A stretch of 64,000 bases of DNA from DASRHT01 sp035293765. Its GTDB lineage: Bacteria > Chloroflexota > Ktedonobacteria > Ktedonobacterales > Ktedonobacteraceae. Under the pieces are notes generated by a model. It was not told where the DNA came from, searched no databases, and saw only the letters and a program-made list of their open reading frames with translations. The number at the start of each line of letters is the position of its first letter. Position 1 is the first letter of the stretch. Both the position numbers and the translations under genes were made by a program. This document shows positions 25,211 to 33,327 of this stretch, one piece after another. The stretch lies in contig DATGMF010000026.1 in NCBI GenBank assembly GCA_035293765.1, positions 25,971 through 89,970 on the forward strand, given 5' to 3'.

Positions 25211-25897
25211 TTATGCGTTCAGCATAATGATACCGGTGAGTTTGGCATGAGCTCGTTGTAGCTGTTCTTGCGCTCGTCTGGCCTGGGTACGGGTGGTACG
25301 GCCTGACACGATCACAAGAAATGTTTGTTCTACAAGGGAGCTGACTTGTGCGGCGTCGATGCCTGCCAACACCGGTGGGCTATTGAAAATGATCAAGCCC
25401 GATCTATCCTCAGTTTCCGCGATAATCTGGAACAGACTGGTAAGCACGTCTGGCAGCTTGACTGCCAGCAAGCGGCTTGCCTCATGTTGCTCCAGTTGCG
25501 CCGTTCCTGAGCTGATAAGGGAGAGGCCGGGAATAAATGTCTGATTGAGATTGGCTCTCACTATTGCTGGAGTGATGATATCCCTGGCGAGCAGATTGCT
25601 CAAGCCGCTGGTTTTGCCCAGGGAGAAGCGCTGTTGCAGACCTGGAGTGTGCAGATCGGCATCGACCAGCACTGTTGAAATTCCGCTCTGCGCTGCCGCT
25701 ATTGCCGCGTTGGCAGCTATTACTGACCGTCCTGGATAATCTGCCGGTGTGGTGAACAGAAGGGTATGTGATAGGTTACGCTCGCTATCCCAATCGAAGC
25801 GAATGTTTGCATATAAGGTGTGATAGGCCACACTATACGCTGATGTCGCATCGTAGTCGGTCAGCAGTGTTACCTGCTCACTTAGTGATGTACCCAT
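25211..25897 (-). CDS. CpsD/CapB-like ATPase with degenerate Walker A
   Basis: The 228-residue protein has the MinD/ParA-type fold of bacterial tyrosine kinases that regulate capsule length. VLVDADLHTPGLQQRF is a good Walker A' motif and SGLIIFNSPPVLAGIDA a good Walker B region. However the P-loop reads TTPADYPGRSVIAANAA: the invariant Lys of the GK[ST] step is Arg, and the usual G-E-G before it is missing. The C-terminal tyrosine cluster of CpsD is also absent. It therefore looks like a non-phosphorylating, perhaps purely structural partner of the Wzz-like protein encoded just upstream. Confidence 0.75.
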   Translation of the reverse strand: MGTSLSEQVTLLTDYDATSAYSVAYHTLYANIRFDWDSERNLSHTLLFTTPADYPGRSVIAANAAIAAAQSGISTVLVDADLHTPGLQQRFSLGKTSGLSNLLARDIITPAIVRANLNQTFIPGLSLISSGTAQLEQHEASRLLAVKLPDVLTSLFQIIAETEDRSGLIIFNSPPVLAGIDAAQVSSLVEQTFLVIVSGRTTRTQARRAQEQLQRAHAKLTGIIMLNA

Positions 25898-26039
25898 GTA
25901 AAGCTGCTCCTCTATTTACCCATAGATGGAAAGAGGCGGAGATAATACTCGGCTTCTCCGCCCTTATGCCAGGCTCTGTTCAGATGTACTATAATGTTTC
26001 ATACTCTCACTGTCAATATGACTACCCAAATAGATAGCA

Positions 26040-26861
26040 CTAGCTTGTTGGTGTGCTATGTGGTGTACGCTGTCCTGCTGGTGGGGTGCGTGGTATCTCC
26101 CCATAAATAGGGAGTTGAAGTACCTGTATGGCTTCAGCTTTGCTACGGATGCGGTCATCGAGGTAATCGATAAGAAATGCCAGGGCGATGCCGATGATCA
26201 GCGCCACAAGCAGCAATACCAGGAGCAAGGTGGGCCTGTTTGCCGACGGTCCGCCGACCAGAACTGGATCTGAGGCGGCGCTGACGACCTTCGCTGATGC
26301 TGGCGGATGGGCGCCGGGCTGCGAGAATGTGGGTGTGTTGCGTACCTCGTAATCAAGATACGTACTCATCTGCGTTGCGCTTACCTCGCCGACCGCATTG
26401 GCAATGGCCCAGGCGCCGGCTTGCGTGCTCCATGTAACATTGATGTTGACCAGCGTGTCGAAGCGGGCTGCCGTAAGAGAGCTGCCAATGGTCGCGGGAT
26501 TTTGCCAATCGCCCAGATCGGCGTCGGTGCCAAATCGCTGGTGAATCTGGCCCAGATCGCCCTGGATTTGCCGCGAAACCTGGGTAGTAAATTCAGGTGA
26601 AGTAAGTATGCCGCCGGTCACGAGTTCATCAGCCAGTGTCTCGGATGTCGCTATATAGTCTGAGTAAAACTGGTCTGTGCTCTGTGCGGTGGCCTCCAGG
26701 CCGATGCGTATCGTTGTGCTTGATTGATAAGCTTTTAATGCACCGGGCGTTGCGCGCAGGTGAAGGTATTGATAACCAGCGTAGATCGCTACTATTCCCA
26801 CCACTAAAGCGATGACCCAGAGGCGTCTCCAAATAATTGTCGCGTAAGACCGCAATTCCAC
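26040..26861 (-). CDS. Wzz/CapA-like chain-length determinant
   Basis: The 273-residue protein starts MELRSYATIIWRRLWVIALV, the typical Wzz N terminus with its first membrane segment at about residues 13-30. A second segment lies near residues 211-235 (LLLVLLLVALIIGIALAFLI) and is followed by the short cytoplasmic tail YLDDRIRSKAEAIQVLQLPI seen in polysaccharide co-polymerases. The loop between is exported. It pairs with the CpsD-like ATPase downstream to set chain length and control export of the exopolysaccharide made by the neighbouring enzymes. Confidence 0.8.
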   Translation of the reverse strand: MELRSYATIIWRRLWVIALVVGIVAIYAGYQYLHLRATPGALKAYQSSTTIRIGLEATAQSTDQFYSDYIATSETLADELVTGGILTSPEFTTQVSRQIQGDLGQIHQRFGTDADLGDWQNPATIGSSLTAARFDTLVNINVTWSTQAGAWAIANAVGEVSATQMSTYLDYEVRNTPTFSQPGAHPPASAKVVSAASDPVLVGGPSANRPTLLLVLLLVALIIGIALAFLIDYLDDRIRSKAEAIQVLQLPIYGEIPRTPPAGQRTPHSTPTS

Positions 26862-26893
26862 GTCACTGAACCCTTTCTCGTCAATATGCTTGT

Positions 26894-28030
26894 TTAGCGA
26901 ACCAGGCCGCCGGTGGATGACCAGACCGTTTTTGATTTTCGCTCGCTTAGTTTCGCTTCAATAAACTGTAAGATACGGCGATGGAAGCGAGGCGTATCGA
27001 ATTCGAGCGCGTGATTACGAATAACGTCGGGATCAAACTTGTGCTCGTCGAACGAGGTCAGGACCTCAACCAGGCTGTCAACTGTTTGTTCGCGGAAAAA
27101 TGTGCCTGTCACTCCATCGATCACCGAAGCCAGTGCTCCTCCGCTCCCATAAGCGATCACGGGTCGTCCCGAAGCCTGGGCTTCCAGAGGGGTGATGCCG
27201 AAATCTTCGTCACCGGGAAACAGGAAGGCGCGGCAATGAGCATAGTAATGACATACCTCGGCATCGGAGAGCCCACCCAGGAAGCGAATCGTGGGACCGG
27301 CTAGCTTTTTCAAACGTTCCAGATCGCGTCCTTTGCCGATAACGACCAGAGGAAGTCGCAGGCGGTTGCAGGCTTCGATAGCAAGGTCAACGCGTTTATA
27401 GGGGATCAGGCGGCCAAGCACAAGGAAATAATCTTCGGGCTCCGTCGTCGGATCAAAATGGAAGCGACTTGCCTCCACAGGCGGAGGGATCACCACGGCC
27501 TCGCGCCGGTAATATTTCTGGATGCGGTCGGCTATCGCAGGTGAGTTGGCGATAAAGTGATCAACGCGCATGGAGCTGGTCTGGTCCCAGATGCGCAGGC
27601 CACTAATGACGAATGGCAGGATGGTGCGGGCAACTTTCCCCAGTTGTTCGCGTTCAACATACTCGTTGTAATTCCAGCACCAGCGCATGGGAGTATGGCA
27701 ATAGCAAATGTGCAGCGTCTCCGGCCTGGTGATAACGCCCTTGCCGAAGGCGCTGGAACTGCTCAGCACGAGGTCATAGCCGCGCAGATCGATACTTTCC
27801 ATCGCAAAGGGATAAAAGGGTAGATAGGGCTGGTGATGCTTTGTCACCAGAGGGAACTTCTGCATAAATGTCGTACGAATATCCATTTTCTGGAAGGCTG
27901 GATCGACGCGGGCGGGATCGTAGATTGAGGTATAAACTGGCGCGTCAGGGAAAATCTCATGAAAGGCCATGACGACACGTTCCGCGCCGCCCATTTGATT
28001 AAGATAGTCGTGAACCAGTGCAACTTTCAT
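26894..28030 (-). CDS. GT4 glycosyltransferase (WbaZ-like)
   Basis: The start at 28030 lies five bases after the stop of the upstream transferase gene, so translation is probably coupled; the longer frame from 28111 overlaps that gene. The 378-residue product opens MKVALVHDYLNQMGGAERVV and has the GT-B fold: CYCHTPMRWCWNYNEY in the acceptor domain, YFLVLGRLIPYKRVDLAIEA at the donor-site entrance, and FPGDEDFGITPLEAQASGRP with the EX7E acid pair. It adds a sugar (mannose-type in close relatives) to the lipid-linked repeat unit. Confidence 0.85.
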   Translation of the reverse strand: MKVALVHDYLNQMGGAERVVMAFHEIFPDAPVYTSIYDPARVDPAFQKMDIRTTFMQKFPLVTKHHQPYLPFYPFAMESIDLRGYDLVLSSSSAFGKGVITRPETLHICYCHTPMRWCWNYNEYVEREQLGKVARTILPFVISGLRIWDQTSSMRVDHFIANSPAIADRIQKYYRREAVVIPPPVEASRFHFDPTTEPEDYFLVLGRLIPYKRVDLAIEACNRLRLPLVVIGKGRDLERLKKLAGPTIRFLGGLSDAEVCHYYAHCRAFLFPGDEDFGITPLEAQASGRPVIAYGSGGALASVIDGVTGTFFREQTVDSLVEVLTSFDEHKFDPDVIRNHALEFDTPRFHRRILQFIEAKLSERKSKTVWSSTGGLVR

Positions 28031-28035
28031 AGCTT

Positions 28036-29613
28036 CTAGTACGCTCCTCGCCTGAATAGCACCGCCGGGATGGTGCGGAAGAGGATCTGGAAGTACAGGC
28101 GCAACGACCAATTTTCGATATAGTACAGGTCCATCAGTACGCCCTCGTCAAAGGTGAGGTCGCTGCGACCTCGCACCTGCCATAAACCTGTTAAGCCCGG
28201 TTTGATCGCTAAGCGCCCCTTTTGCCACTCCTCGTATTGGGCAACTTCCTGTGGCAAGGGCGGGCGCGGCCCGACCAGGCTCATTTCACCCTTCAATATA
28301 TTAATAAACTGAGGGAACTCATCCATACTATTACGCCGTAAAAACTTTCCGATGGGCGTAATACGTGGATCTTCTTTCATTTTGAAGAGGGGTCCCTGGG
28401 CTTCATTGCTGTTTAGCAATGCTGCCAGTCTTTGATCTGCATCCTTGTACATCGAGCGGAACTTATAGATCAAAAAGGGCTTTCCATTAAGGCCGATACG
28501 AACTTGCTTGTAAATCACAGGTCCCGGTGATGTCAGGCGGATAGCCAGCGCCAGGCATAGCCAGAGCGGGGAACTGAGGATCAGAAACAGGATAGAACCT
28601 GTCACGTCAACAAGTCGGGTTATGAGCCTGCCTACAGTATTGAGCGATGCCTGCTTGATATTGAGCAGCGGTATGCCTTCAATGGCCTCCATATTGATGC
28701 GTGACAGGCTGACCTCGTACAGATCGGGGATCAGCTTAAACGAAGCGCCCAGGCGTTCGCACATTCTCACGCTGCGAATAGCCTGGTGATGCATATTTGA
28801 AGGCAGGGCGATAATAACCTCGTCCACCTGCATCGAACGAATGACCAGCCCGAGGTCATCAATGGAGCCAAGCATTTTGAAGCGTCCGAAATCGCTCGGT
28901 GGCTCGCTCATATCGTGCAGGAAGCCTACAATCGAGTAGCCTAGATTGGGGCTAGCCGCGATATGCTGCATAATCATCTTGCCGAGGCGGCCTGAACCGA
29001 CGACTAGCAGGCGCGTCTCACCCAGCCCTAGCCGGTAGAGTAGCGCCATCGCGCCGGAAACAACGAGGCGTCCGAGGCAGAGCACGATGATCGACGCTGC
29101 CCAGACAAATGGGACGAGCAGGCGCGAATTGTTTGTAGGCTGGAAGGCAAAGTAATAGGTAATGAGGAAGGCCAGTCCTATGGTAGCGGAACTGACAATG
29201 GTCCATACTTGTCGAAACCAACTGCCGGTCAGACGAATGGTGTAGAGCCTACGGACAGCAAAAATAACGATAAGACCGATAACGATACTTGTCTGCAATG
29301 GTGCAAAGCTGCTCAGTGGGACAAGAATAAACTCGCCAGGATTACCGAAAAGACCATTATGAATAGCGTTAACAATAGGATTATCGCGCAACACCGTGTA
29401 GCGCAAGGTGTACGCGATCAGAAAGGCCGTGTTGATCAGTAGGGCATCCAGGATAATGAGGGAGAAGCACTCAAAGATACGCCACTGGCGACGCTGCAAG
29501 CGCCGTTTAGTGATGGCTTTCGTGATCGGTCCGGTGGCTCCCGCTCCGAGCATTCCTGGCCTTTCGACCTCTACATTTTGTTGTACTTGTGTTGTTACTT
29601 CGCTGCTCTTCAC
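28036..29613 (-). CDS. polyprenyl glycosyl-1-phosphate transferase (initiating enzyme)
   Basis: The 525-residue protein is of the WbaP/CpsE/PssY type. Four to five membrane segments occupy about residues 45-200; a CoA-binding-like domain follows (RLLVVGSGRLGKMIMQHIAA); the C-terminal Bac_transf domain begins near residue 330 with a membrane helix (GSILFLILSSPLWLCLALAI). Catalytic motifs are GKPFLIYKFRSM, RRNSMDEFPQFINILKGEMS, VGPRPPLPQEV and KPGLTGLWQVRGRSD. It transfers a sugar phosphate from UDP-sugar to undecaprenyl phosphate, starting exopolysaccharide assembly. The start is a GTG with a weak ribosome binding site, 21 bases after the upstream glycosyltransferase. Confidence 0.9.
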   Translation of the reverse strand: MKSSEVTTQVQQNVEVERPGMLGAGATGPITKAITKRRLQRRQWRIFECFSLIILDALLINTAFLIAYTLRYTVLRDNPIVNAIHNGLFGNPGEFILVPLSSFAPLQTSIVIGLIVIFAVRRLYTIRLTGSWFRQVWTIVSSATIGLAFLITYYFAFQPTNNSRLLVPFVWAASIIVLCLGRLVVSGAMALLYRLGLGETRLLVVGSGRLGKMIMQHIAASPNLGYSIVGFLHDMSEPPSDFGRFKMLGSIDDLGLVIRSMQVDEVIIALPSNMHHQAIRSVRMCERLGASFKLIPDLYEVSLSRINMEAIEGIPLLNIKQASLNTVGRLITRLVDVTGSILFLILSSPLWLCLALAIRLTSPGPVIYKQVRIGLNGKPFLIYKFRSMYKDADQRLAALLNSNEAQGPLFKMKEDPRITPIGKFLRRNSMDEFPQFINILKGEMSLVGPRPPLPQEVAQYEEWQKGRLAIKPGLTGLWQVRGRSDLTFDEGVLMDLYYIENWSLRLYFQILFRTIPAVLFRRGAY

Positions 29614-29634
29614 TGTTCAAGCCATTATTCTAAA

Positions 29635-30822
29635 CTATGGGACAATAGATACACGACGCTGAGAATGCTGTTGGAACACAGCCGCCGCTTTTTCGTAGGC
29701 AGCAATCGTCTGCCCAACCATTGTTGAGGCAGAGAATCTCTGGGCTACCGACGGAGCCATACCGCGGCACTGCTCGCGGTATGATTGATCGGTAATGGCC
29801 CGGTGCAGAGCCTGGGCCAGAGCTTCAATATCATGAGGATCGACGCACAATGCAATATTCGCACCTGCTTCTGGCAAACTAGAGATGTTAGAGGTTACTA
29901 CTGGAACGCCGCAGGCCAGCGCCTCTGCAACCGGGATACCAAATCCTTCATAAAGCGAGGGATAGGCGAAAGCTGCCGCTGCCTGATACCATAGTGCCTG
30001 TTCAGCGTCCGTAACAAATCCTGGGAATAGAACCTCTGTTTCCAGTTCTAACTGTTGGACCTTTTCAAAAATTGCGTCATAGAGCCACCCTTTTCCTCCC
30101 GCCAGTACGAGCTTTTCCCGTCGCCCATAGTGCTGACACAGATGGGCGTAGGCATCGATAAGCGCAGTGATGTTTTTGCGTGGCTCCAGCGTGCCGAGAT
30201 AGAGGATGTAACCCTCTGAGAGCTGATGTTGCTCGCGAAAGGCATAGAGTTTCTCTTCTTCACATACGTTTGAAAAACGTTTGTCGATACACGGATAAAC
30301 TGTTTGCATGCGGTCGAGGGGGATGCTTGCCAATTCATGCGCATCTTGTCTAGTACTATCTGAGGCGGTAATAATCCTTGTGGCCTGTCGTAAGCTTCGG
30401 ATAGTAAAAGTACGATGATAGAGGCGTTTTGCTCGCGTCAGAACGTGTGGGAAGCGCAAAAAAGCCAGGTCATGTAGAGTAACAACCGTGGCGCAGCTTG
30501 CAGGGAGCCATGTTGGCAGTACATTAACAGGAGAATGCAGCAGCTCGATCCGCTTTTGTCGGATCAATGAGGGAAGGGTAAACTGTTCCCAGGCAACGCG
30601 AACCGCCGGTTTTGTAGCGGGCCAGGGAGCGGAGATATAGCTAATCTGCGGGTGCGTCTCCAGCCGTTCAACGACCCCTGGCCCGTTCACAAACACGGTA
30701 TATTCATGGTTCCCTGGTTGCCTGACCAGCTCCGTCAGGAGGTAGCGTATATAGCGACTAACGCCTCCATTACGATAATTCTGATCGAAGGAAAGCAATT
30801 GAGCATTGATCCCTATGCGCAT
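29635..30822 (-). CDS. GT4 glycosyltransferase (mannosyltransferase-like)
   Basis: The 395-residue GT-B enzyme opens MRIGINAQLLSF...NGGVSRYIRYL. LLHSPVNVLP and TVVTLHDLAFLRFPHVLT are the usual acceptor-side loops; YILYLGTLEPRKNITALIDA and FAYPSLYEGFGIPVAEALAC form the donor site with its acid pair. Close relatives add mannose or rhamnose during O-antigen or capsule synthesis. It is the first gene of the exopolysaccharide run, followed by the initiating transferase, second glycosyltransferase, Wzz-like and CpsD-like genes. Confidence 0.85.
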   Translation of the reverse strand: MRIGINAQLLSFDQNYRNGGVSRYIRYLLTELVRQPGNHEYTVFVNGPGVVERLETHPQISYISAPWPATKPAVRVAWEQFTLPSLIRQKRIELLHSPVNVLPTWLPASCATVVTLHDLAFLRFPHVLTRAKRLYHRTFTIRSLRQATRIITASDSTRQDAHELASIPLDRMQTVYPCIDKRFSNVCEEEKLYAFREQHQLSEGYILYLGTLEPRKNITALIDAYAHLCQHYGRREKLVLAGGKGWLYDAIFEKVQQLELETEVLFPGFVTDAEQALWYQAAAAFAYPSLYEGFGIPVAEALACGVPVVTSNISSLPEAGANIALCVDPHDIEALAQALHRAITDQSYREQCRGMAPSVAQRFSASTMVGQTIAAYEKAAAVFQQHSQRRVSIVP

Positions 30823-30878
30823 TTGGCAATGTTCTCCTCATGGCTGTATAACGGCTCTGGATTTCGCGAGGTAACAAA

Positions 30879-31796
30879 TTATGCCTTTCCTCCCCTGGTC
30901 CATAATAGACGGTTGTCCTGGAAGGTCGGGCGTATTTCTTCCTGCGTGTAAAGCAGGCTAAGCGCGGATTGAACCGTTGTCTGATATAAGACGTACTGCG
31001 ATAGCGCATTGATCGTAGTTCCCTCAGCATGAGCGACGGCGCCGAGTATATCAGTGGGTGTGCGCGGCGTCCCATCGGCGAGCGCAGAGCGTACATCATC
31101 CAGTATCTGTGCCAGGCGCGCAGCGGTGTAGTCAATGGCTTGATTGGCCTGATGCGCCGACGCATAGATTTCACCATGTCCTGCCACTATATAATTGAAC
31201 GCGGGCGTCTGTGTTTTCAGTGTAGAGAGTGTTGCAAGCCCCGTGTGCAAATCAGCATAAAAAGGAATGCGGTGTTTATCAAGAATAGAGGGCGTCAGGA
31301 AAGCGTCTCCCACAAACATCGTCTCGCCGAAAGTGACGCCCACCTGCTCGATGCTGTGCCCGGGGAGGGAGATCACCTTGAGGGGGATATGATCGATCAA
31401 GGTTTCATCGCTGCTCAGAATCGTGTCGGCGAGGCAGGGTTTTGCCAGGAGAAATTTATGTTGTAGCTCGCGGGGCGGCTGTGCGCCGCTAAAGAGATAG
31501 AGCGGCTCCAGGATCGGTCCTGCCATTACAGCGGCCTCGACGCGGGTCGCGTAGACCTTCAGGCCGGTCTGGTTGACCAGGTAATGAGCGCCGCCAAAGT
31601 GGTCCGCGTGGGCATGGGTGACGAGCAGGGCCGTGGGCGTCAACCCTAATTTTTTGACCTGCTTCAGAATATCACGTCCCGTATCTTTATCCATGCCGCT
31701 ATCAATAATCAGGCAACGGCCCTCGTAAGCAATAACGCCAATATTGGCTCCTCCCTGGATCACCCAGGTATGTTCATTAAGCTGGATCAATTCCAT
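30879..31796 (-). CDS. MBL-fold metallo-hydrolase
   Basis: The 305-residue protein has the full metallo-beta-lactamase site: LLVTHAHADHFGGAHYL (HxHxDH), HSIEQVGVTFGETMFVGDAF for the third His and bridging Asp, and YIVAGHGEIYAS for the last His. A helical C-terminal part of about 80 residues follows. This is the glyoxalase II / RNase Z-like group of small thioester or ester hydrolases; the substrate is unknown. Its start overlaps the end of the M20-like gene upstream by ten bases, so the pair is co-translated. Confidence 0.85.
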   Translation of the reverse strand: MELIQLNEHTWVIQGGANIGVIAYEGRCLIIDSGMDKDTGRDILKQVKKLGLTPTALLVTHAHADHFGGAHYLVNQTGLKVYATRVEAAVMAGPILEPLYLFSGAQPPRELQHKFLLAKPCLADTILSSDETLIDHIPLKVISLPGHSIEQVGVTFGETMFVGDAFLTPSILDKHRIPFYADLHTGLATLSTLKTQTPAFNYIVAGHGEIYASAHQANQAIDYTAARLAQILDDVRSALADGTPRTPTDILGAVAHAEGTTINALSQYVLYQTTVQSALSLLYTQEEIRPTFQDNRLLWTRGGKA

Positions 31797-33097
31797 AAGG
31801 CCAATTCCTCTATCATCATAACCACCTGCTTGATGCTGGCGGCGAAATTCTCTTTATATCGTATAGCAGATGTATAGTCACCGGGGGGTAAGTGATCCGG
31901 CAGAGCTATGACAACGGGCAGGTGAAGGAGTTGCTGTAAAGGGGACGCGGGATAACTATTGGCGGTGAGTGCCAGGATAGCAGGCATGTGTCCATAAGCG
32001 GTAGTTGTCGCGCGTATTGCCTTGCGTACAAACGGATCGGTGATGGATGTATAGAACGGGCGGCTGGCTGAGAGCTTGCGCGCCTGGACATCAGCGAAGC
32101 CGTGGGCCTGTAAGTGGCGCCGGAGTTTGACGAAAATATCGTCGGGGTCCTGGCCTGGGACCAGGTGTAAGTCCAGCCTGGCTCTGGCTCGTCCTGGGAT
32201 GGTCATGCTGTTAGTCGTGGGAGGGAGCGTGATGCTGTTCAGTTCGTTGATGGTGCAGGTTGGGCTCAACAACTGAGCATAGTGCAATTGAAAACCTTGC
32301 AGGCCCAGCAGCGGCTGATCAATCTTACATTGTTGAGCCAGGAAAGAGGCGCTATCTGGTAACTGGCGCAGTTGTTCAACTGCCTCATCCTCGATGAGGA
32401 TCAGAGAATCATAAAAGCCTTCAATCAGTATTTCCTCGTGTGGGCTCTTGAGCGTATTTAATGCCCACACGAGCCGCCAGAGCGCGTTGGGAGCGACCGC
32501 TCCGTACATAGAAGGGAGTGATTGGGGTGTGGTAGTGGTTTCCAGTTCTACACATAATAGCCCTTTTGTACCCAAAGAGAGCAGAGGGATACTTATATTC
32601 GTTTGTCCTATGCTATATTTGCCGTAGAGGAGACAACCATCGGCCTGTAATTGTTGCTGATGCCTGATTATAAGATCGTATATGCTGGAATGGTCGGCCT
32701 CGCCGGTACCATCCAGGAGCCATAAAAGATTGATAGGTAAAGTTCCAGTCAATGCTTGATAGGCTTCAAGGGCTGCCAGGCACGTAATGATAGAGGCGAA
32801 ATACTGTAAATTATGGAATTTCGGGTTATAATAGTGATAAAGTAGCAACGTACGAGGTGTGCCGGTACGGAGTTCACCGCGGATAAAAGGTGGTTCTGTA
32901 TCGAGAGTATGAGTAGTAACTTCCTGGCGTTGTAATACTTCGGTGATGTGAACGGCGATTTTTTCGGTATCTGGATTTTGCTGGAGGAAGATAAAGAGAT
33001 TCTCCCACCGATTGAGGTAGGAAAGAAGATGTGTGTCAATATACTGAAAGAGCCGTTTTTGCAGCGATGGTATCATATAAAATGTCTGCCTCATCAT
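31787..33097 (-). CDS. M20-like peptidase homologue lacking metal ligands
   Basis: The 436-residue protein follows the M20 dipeptidase plan. The core LLLYHYYNPKFHNLQYFASI stands where active enzymes have a HxD metal site, LLWLLDGTGEADHSSIYDLI where they have the catalytic EE pair, and SMTIPGRARARLDLHLVPGQ is the dimerisation 'lid' domain. DHLPPGDYTSAIRYKENF is the C-terminal region that normally holds the last His. The Asp of HxD is absent and only one acid remains at the EE site, so it is probably not an active two-metal peptidase. The ATG at 33097 is chosen over a TTG one codon upstream. It is coupled to the MBL-fold gene. Confidence 0.65.
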   Translation of the reverse strand: MMRQTFYMIPSLQKRLFQYIDTHLLSYLNRWENLFIFLQQNPDTEKIAVHITEVLQRQEVTTHTLDTEPPFIRGELRTGTPRTLLLYHYYNPKFHNLQYFASIITCLAALEAYQALTGTLPINLLWLLDGTGEADHSSIYDLIIRHQQQLQADGCLLYGKYSIGQTNISIPLLSLGTKGLLCVELETTTTPQSLPSMYGAVAPNALWRLVWALNTLKSPHEEILIEGFYDSLILIEDEAVEQLRQLPDSASFLAQQCKIDQPLLGLQGFQLHYAQLLSPTCTINELNSITLPPTTNSMTIPGRARARLDLHLVPGQDPDDIFVKLRRHLQAHGFADVQARKLSASRPFYTSITDPFVRKAIRATTTAYGHMPAILALTANSYPASPLQQLLHLPVVIALPDHLPPGDYTSAIRYKENFAASIKQVVMMIEELALWN

Positions 33098-33327
33098 CAA
33101 GCAGTGCTAGTACCGCAGGCTAAATATCTTGCATGCGGCAGGATGAAAGAGTATACTCAGGTGCAGTGAGTAGTACCAGTTGTAGACGAAGAGAAGTCCG
33201 CAACATAGGAAAAAGATGGTAAGTTGCGTTTTTCTCTGCATCGGTGTATTATAGCTTAAAGTTCCAGCAACTGCCAGTGTGCATTGCGCACATATCGAGA
33301 GCTACTGAAGTACGGGAGAGAAGCGCG

